From assembly GCA_964511535.1 (NCBI GenBank), contig CAZEFW010000002.1, positions 104,603 to 168,602 on the forward strand: a stretch of 64,000 bases of DNA, in the 5' to 3' direction. The stretch comes from CAZCFB01 sp964511535 (lineage in GTDB: Bacteria > Myxococcota_A > Polyangia > GCA-2747355 > CAZCFB01). The notes under the pieces are model-generated. The model made no database searches and was not told where the DNA came from. It saw only the letters and a list, made by a program, of their open reading frames with translations. The first letter of the stretch is position 1. Every line of letters starts with the position of its first letter. Positions 60,592-64,000 of the stretch are shown here, in pieces. The position numbers and the translations under genes were made by a program.

Positions 60592-62529
60592 ATGACCGGT
60601 TTTGCGAAGAGCGTGTTCATTGTGGCGGCGGTGGTGGCGGTGGGTGCCTGTTCCGACGACGACATCGTGCAGCAGCAACTTGACGGGCCGAAGGTGGTGC
60701 CCGACGCCTTTGTCCCGCCGGCGGACACGCGGGCTCCGGACACGGGGCCCGCCCCCGACCTGGGGCCGAAGTCGGTGTCCTGTACGCCACCGGGCTGCCC
60801 GGCGTGCGTGGACGGTAAGACCGGCTGCGCCGCCAGCGGGCCGTTTTTGACCGGCACCTGCTGCGCCAGGGGCGACAACCTGGTTCGACAGGGCACAGCC
60901 TGGGGCTCCGAGGTGGTGGACCTGGAGACCGACGGCAAGATCGTCGTGGCGTGCGGCGGCTTCGGCGCCACCATCAGCGATGTCTCCGATCCCAGGGCGG
61001 CGTCCAACATCGGCAACGTGACCCAGCGCTGTCAGCGCATCGCCATCGGGCCGACCCTCAGCGACGGGACCAAGGTGGTCTACCTGGCCCACCACGGCGA
61101 CTCCTGGGTCAACACGCCCTTCCTCTCCACGGTCTACATCTCGGGGGCCGGCGGGCTGAAGATCGTCAACACTATCTCCGACGACCAGATTCTGTTCGAG
61201 GGGCTGCTGTACCACGGCGGCAAGCTGTACGTGGCGGCCCACGAGGGGGGGCTGCGCACCTACGACGTGAGCAAGACGGGCGTGCCCTCCTTCAAGCACC
61301 TCACCACCGACGGGATCAAGAACGCCTGGAAGCTCGCGGGCAGCGGCAACAGGTTGTTCGTGGCCGACCAGAAGGCCGGGCTGCATGTCTTCGCCCTGAC
61401 CGATCCGCTCAAGCCGGTGCGAGCGTACACCGTGGCAACCACCGCCGCGGCGCGGGACGTGGCGGTGGACGGGACGCGGGCCTTCGTGGCCATGGGCGGC
61501 GGCGGCATCGACGTGTTCGACATCTCCGACGCCAAGGCGGCGCCCAAGCGGGTCAAGACCGTGGCAGGCCTCAACTCGGCCCAGGCGGTGGAGGTGAGCA
61601 ACGGCGTGCTGGCGGTGGCGGCGTGGAACCACACGGCGATGTACGACGCAAAGAGCCTCACCTTGCTGGCCACCGAGCGCACCCGCAAGGCGTTCGAGCA
61701 GGATCTGGGCGTGGCCATGCACAAGGACATCGTGATGGTGGGCGAGTGGGAGGGGGTGCACATCTTCAAGTTCCGGCCCGGCTATATCGCGCCCGACCTG
61801 TTCGTCACCGAGGACATCTTCACGATGGCGCCGGACCTGGCCGACTCACGGGCGGTGTTGGTGCAGAACCTCGGCTTCGACACGCTCAAGGTCTCCGGGG
61901 TCACCTTCGACAGCAAGGCGTTCACCGTCAAGAACGGCAGCTTCAACCTGGCGCCGGGCAAGTCGGAGGTGTTCGAGTTCAACTACAAGCCGCCCAGCGG
62001 CACCAACTTCGCCACCATGACCATCGCCAGCAACGATCCGGACCCGAACCAGGCGAAGCTGGCGATCCGCGTGGACCTGAAGCAGGTGGGCGGCATCGGG
62101 GTGGGCAGCTCATTGACCAGCTCCTTCGGCTTCCTCGACCCGAGCGGGGCGGGGCAGGTGAGCGGGCTGAAGGGCAAAGTGACCATCCTGGCCTACTTCG
62201 CCCTGTTCTGACCGATCTGTGGTCTGGAGTTGCCAGACCTGGAGACGAGCATCTGGGCCAAGTACAAGAACAAGGGTGTGCTGGTGTACGGGCTGCACCC
62301 GGGCGAGAACGCGAAGCAGCTGGCCGACTTCATCAAGCAGACCGGCATCACCTTCCCGGTCAAGTCGGACGTGGCCGGGACCCTGAGCAGCTTCGCCTTC
62401 CCGCCGGGGGTGAACTACCCCTACCCCCGGGACGTCATCGTGGACAAGAACCTGAAGGTCCGCGCCATCCGCAACTCCTTCAACGTCAAGGAGGTTGAGG
62501 CGCTGGTGAAGAAGCTGCTCGCCGAATAA
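60592..62529 (+). CDS. Candidate selenoprotein: lipoprotein with LVIVD propeller, beta-sandwich and Sec-containing thioredoxin-like domain
   Basis: 645 residues if the TGA at 62209 is read as selenocysteine (U540). The signal peptide ends VAVGAC (lipidated Cys20). An Asp/Pro linker and a Cys-rich stretch (~64-95) follow, then LVIVD-type repeats (~100-400: [50 protein letters not shown]). Next comes a choice-of-anchor-D-like beta-sandwich (~405-505). The thioredoxin-like domain (~515-645) reads [26 protein letters not shown], then [35 protein letters not shown] with the expected cis-Pro region. U540-X2-C543 replaces the usual CxxC. An in-frame hairpin lies just after the TGA. Without recoding, the protein would stop one residue before the redox motif. 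Confidence 0.8.
62209..62211 (+). other. In-frame TGA, proposed selenocysteine codon
   Basis: The TGA replaces the first Cys codon of a thioredoxin CxxC motif (context ALF-TGA-PIC). The frame stays open for 105 further sense codons, all thioredoxin-like, to a TAA at 62527-62529. Confidence 0.75.
62221..62239 (+). promoter_or_regulatory. Candidate bacterial SECIS hairpin
   Basis: GGTCTGG (62221-62227) pairs perfectly with CCAGACC (62233-62239) around the loop AGTTG. The TGA ends nine bases before the stem and 16 bases before the loop, and a G is second in the loop. These fit published bacterial SECIS rules (a G in the first two loop positions, loop about 16-37 nt after the UGA). Confidence 0.65.
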
Positions 62530-62535
62530 TCCTCG

Positions 62536-62577
62536 CCATTCTGTCATTCCGTCGTTCTGTCATTCCGTCGTTCTGCA
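62536..62577. repeat. Intergenic GGAATGCCAGAATGCC-type repeat, copy D
   Basis: CATTCTGTCATTCCGTCGTT is followed by a second, similar unit. The complement contains GGAATGACAGAA twice, related to copies A-C. It lies between the selenoprotein candidate and the anSME-like gene. Confidence 0.45.
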
Positions 62578-62578
62578 T

Positions 62579-62584
62579 TAAGCT
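62579..62584 (+). promoter_or_regulatory. -10-like TAAGCT, 6 nt before ATG 62591
   Basis: TAAGCT is followed by TTGTAC and the ATG of the radical SAM gene, with no ribosome site. It fits the leaderless set. Confidence 0.35.
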
Positions 62585-62590
62585 TTGTAC

Positions 62591-63778
62591 ATGCCTCCCC
62601 TCTCCGCCGTCCTCGTCAAGCCGGCCGGGCCGGACTGCAACATGGCCTGCCGCTACTGCTTCTACCTCGAGAAGGAGCACCTGTTCGAGGGCGGGCAGCA
62701 CCGCATGTCCGCGGAGGTACAGCGCACCCTGATCCGCAAGACCATGCAGGCCGGCGCCCGCCAGGTGATCTTCGTCTGGCAGGGCGGCGAGCCGACGCTC
62801 ATGGGCCCCGGGTTCTTCGAGCGCGCCGTGGAGCTGCAGATGAAGTACGGGCGCGATCAGTCGGTGGGAAACGCGCTTCAGACCAACGGCCTGCTGCTCA
62901 ACGACCGCTGGCTGAACCTGTTCCGCCGCTACCACTTCCTCATCGGCGTCTCCATCGACGGGCCCGCCGAGATCCACGACGCAGACCGCCTTCGCGTGGG
63001 CGGCCAGCCGTCTCACGCCCGCGCCGTGGACGCCGTGGCGCGCATGCTCGACGCCGACATCGCGGTCAACGCCCTGACCGTGGTGACCCGCAACACCGTG
63101 GAGCGCCCCGAGGCGATCTACCGCCACCTGCGCGAAATCGGTCTGGCCCACCTGCAGTTCATCCCGTGCGCCGAGCCGGAGGCATACCGCCCGGACCCCG
63201 AGGCGTACGGCCGCTTCCTGTGCGCCATCTACGACCTGTGGCGGCAGGACTTCCGCGGCGGCGTGCCGCAGGTGATGGTGCGCAACTTCGAGTCCCTGCT
63301 GCACCTGTACGCCGGCCTCGAGGCGCCCGAGTGCACCCTGATGCCCAGCTGCGGCGTCTACGTCGTGGTGGAGCATGACGGCGGCGTCTACGCCTGCGAC
63401 TTCTACGTGGACGACGAGCACCGCCTGGGCGACGTGATGAGCGACGACCTCCAGGCGCTGCTCGACGGCCAACAGCAGCACGACTTCGGCCGGCTCAAGA
63501 CCCGCCTGCACCACGCCTGCCGCGCCTGCCCCTGGCAGCGGCTGTGTCAGGGGGGCTGCACCCACCATCGCCCGTCCCCGCCGGGGCTCAACTGGTTCTG
63601 CGAGTCATTCAAGGCGCTCTTTCGCCACGCCGGCAAGGAGCTGGCCATCATGGGCAACGCCGTGGCCCGCCAGCAACAGGGCATCGCCCCGGAGCCTGCG
63701 ATCCCGCCGGGCAAGGTGGGCCGTAACGATCCGTGCCCCTGCGGATCGGGCAAGAAGTTCAAGCGCTGCTGCGGTTAG
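62591..63778 (+). CDS. anSME-like radical SAM/SPASM protein with C-terminal SEC-C motif
   Basis: 395 residues. Cluster ligands C16, C20 and C23 (CNMACRYCFYLEK) are followed by IFVWQGGEPTLMG, NALQTNGLLLND and IGVSIDGPAEIHDADR, matching anaerobic sulfatase-maturing enzymes and relatives. The SPASM Cys set is present: CTLMPSCGVYVVVEHDGGVYACDFYV, HACRACPWQRLCQGGCTHHR and NWFCESF. anSME converts a Cys/Ser of a sulfatase to formylglycine. No sulfatase gene lies in the window, so the target could be elsewhere. The last ~22 residues are a SEC-C zinc motif (VGRNDPCPCGSGKKFKRCCG), usual on SecA but also found on modifying enzymes. Confidence 0.92.
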   Translation: MPPLSAVLVKPAGPDCNMACRYCFYLEKEHLFEGGQHRMSAEVQRTLIRKTMQAGARQVIFVWQGGEPTLMGPGFFERAVELQMKYGRDQSVGNALQTNGLLLNDRWLNLFRRYHFLIGVSIDGPAEIHDADRLRVGGQPSHARAVDAVARMLDADIAVNALTVVTRNTVERPEAIYRHLREIGLAHLQFIPCAEPEAYRPDPEAYGRFLCAIYDLWRQDFRGGVPQVMVRNFESLLHLYAGLEAPECTLMPSCGVYVVVEHDGGVYACDFYVDDEHRLGDVMSDDLQALLDGQQQHDFGRLKTRLHHACRACPWQRLCQGGCTHHRPSPPGLNWFCESFKALFRHAGKELAIMGNAVARQQQGIAPEPAIPPGKVGRNDPCPCGSGKKFKRCCG

Positions 63779-63799
63779 GGTGTCCGGCCCCGCGGGCAC

Positions 63800-64000
63800 C
63801 TACCACTTGCTGCAGTTGCAGGTGTGGGAGTTGTGCTTGCTGCTGCACTTGGTGCCGTTGTACTTGCCGCACTTGTCGAAGCCGTTGGTGTTGTGGGCGT
63901 CGAGGCACTGGTGGTACTTCTTGCTGCTCTTGCACAGCTGATCGCAGCTGTACGATCCGCCGAGGAAGCCCTCGTCATGCCAGAAGCGGCAGGAGGTGGT
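63800..64000 (-). CDS. C-terminal end of a Cys-rich protein (cut by window edge)
   Basis: The minus-strand frame is open from base 64000 to a TAG at 63802-63800, giving the last 66 residues. They contain nine Cys, in short CxxxC or CxC spacings: SCRFWHDEGFLGGSYSC, LCKSSKKYHQC, KCGKYNGTKC and TCNCSKW. The Cys/Lys/Tyr-rich composition suits an extracellular disulfide-rich domain, like the Cys-rich parts of other lipoproteins in this window. It converges on the anSME-like gene, with 21 bases between stops. The family is unknown. Confidence 0.6.
   Translation of the reverse strand, partial: TTSCRFWHDEGFLGGSYSCDQLCKSSKKYHQCLDAHNTNGFDKCGKYNGTKCSSKHNSHTCNCSKW

Noticed and set aside
62230..62529. 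A separate 99-residue gene starting at TTG 62230
   Set aside because: It begins inside the thioredoxin fold, lacks a ribosome site and is in frame with the upstream lipoprotein; read-through at the TGA explains it better.

Overview
The window is a G+C-rich bacterial chromosome segment (roughly two thirds or more G+C by eye) with about 44 protein genes on both strands. I see no rRNA, tRNA, CRISPR array or transposase. The gene content suggests a Myxococcota-like ('deltaproteobacterial') predator or soil lineage. The reasons are: many Cys-anchored lipoproteins followed by Asp/Pro-rich linkers with tandem repeats; a Hanks-type Ser/Thr kinase with a degenerate catalytic loop beside TPR proteins; PEGA-repeat, CpXC/HEAT and DUF3604 proteins; hybrid histidine kinases; and NtrC-type regulators. 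No taxonomic marker is present, so this placement is inference.

Layout. 1-9.4 kb: a cut gene end, a TfoX-N protein, an arylsulfotransferase-like lipoprotein, two paralogous GT-C (family 39-like) membrane glycosyltransferases, and a large membrane protein ending in an ILEI domain. 9.4-17.4 kb: a radical SAM/SPASM protein with an unusual CX5CX2C motif, a degenerate NtrC-like AAA+ protein, then a coupled DUF3604 - PpiC isomerase - HupE/UreJ cassette and a CBM-like lipoprotein. 17.4-25 kb (minus strand): giant TPR protein - Ser/Thr kinase - TPR membrane protein, and a MerR regulator with a Cys4 cluster. 25-32 kb: beta-helix and discoidin-like lipoproteins, an AHSA1 protein and a fused MFS/spermidine-synthase protein, with palindromic repeat elements. 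32.4-34.1 kb (minus strand): a four-gene DUF5808 - ECF sigma - anti-sigma - YbjQ operon. 34.1-47.7 kb: a CpXC/HEAT protein with a phosphoesterase, a beta-helix lipoprotein interrupted by calcium-loop repeats, an AsmA-like/GT51 peptidoglycan glycosyltransferase fusion, a DUF1684 lipoprotein, a lower-G+C membrane protein and Ddl. 48-57 kb: GpmI, a B12-type radical SAM protein, a PEGA/outer-membrane protein, a hybrid histidine kinase and GalM. 57.6-64 kb: a histidine kinase/NtrC pair whose receiver domain has lost its phosphoacceptor, a lipoprotein carrying a thioredoxin-like domain, an anSME-type radical SAM protein, and the end of a Cys-rich protein.

The strongest discovery candidate is the lipoprotein at 60592-62529. 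Its reading frame is interrupted by one TGA exactly where the first Cys of a thioredoxin CxxC motif should be (U-P-I-C). The frame continues through a well-formed thioredoxin-like fold, and a perfect 7-bp hairpin of bacterial SECIS geometry starts nine bases after the TGA. I read it as a selenocysteine-containing, surface-anchored redox protein that ordinary gene callers would truncate.

A second genome-scale signal is a -10-like TANNNT hexamer exactly 6-7 bases before the start codon of at least eight genes that lack a Shine-Dalgarno sequence. This suggests extensive leaderless transcription, and it also fixes several start codons.
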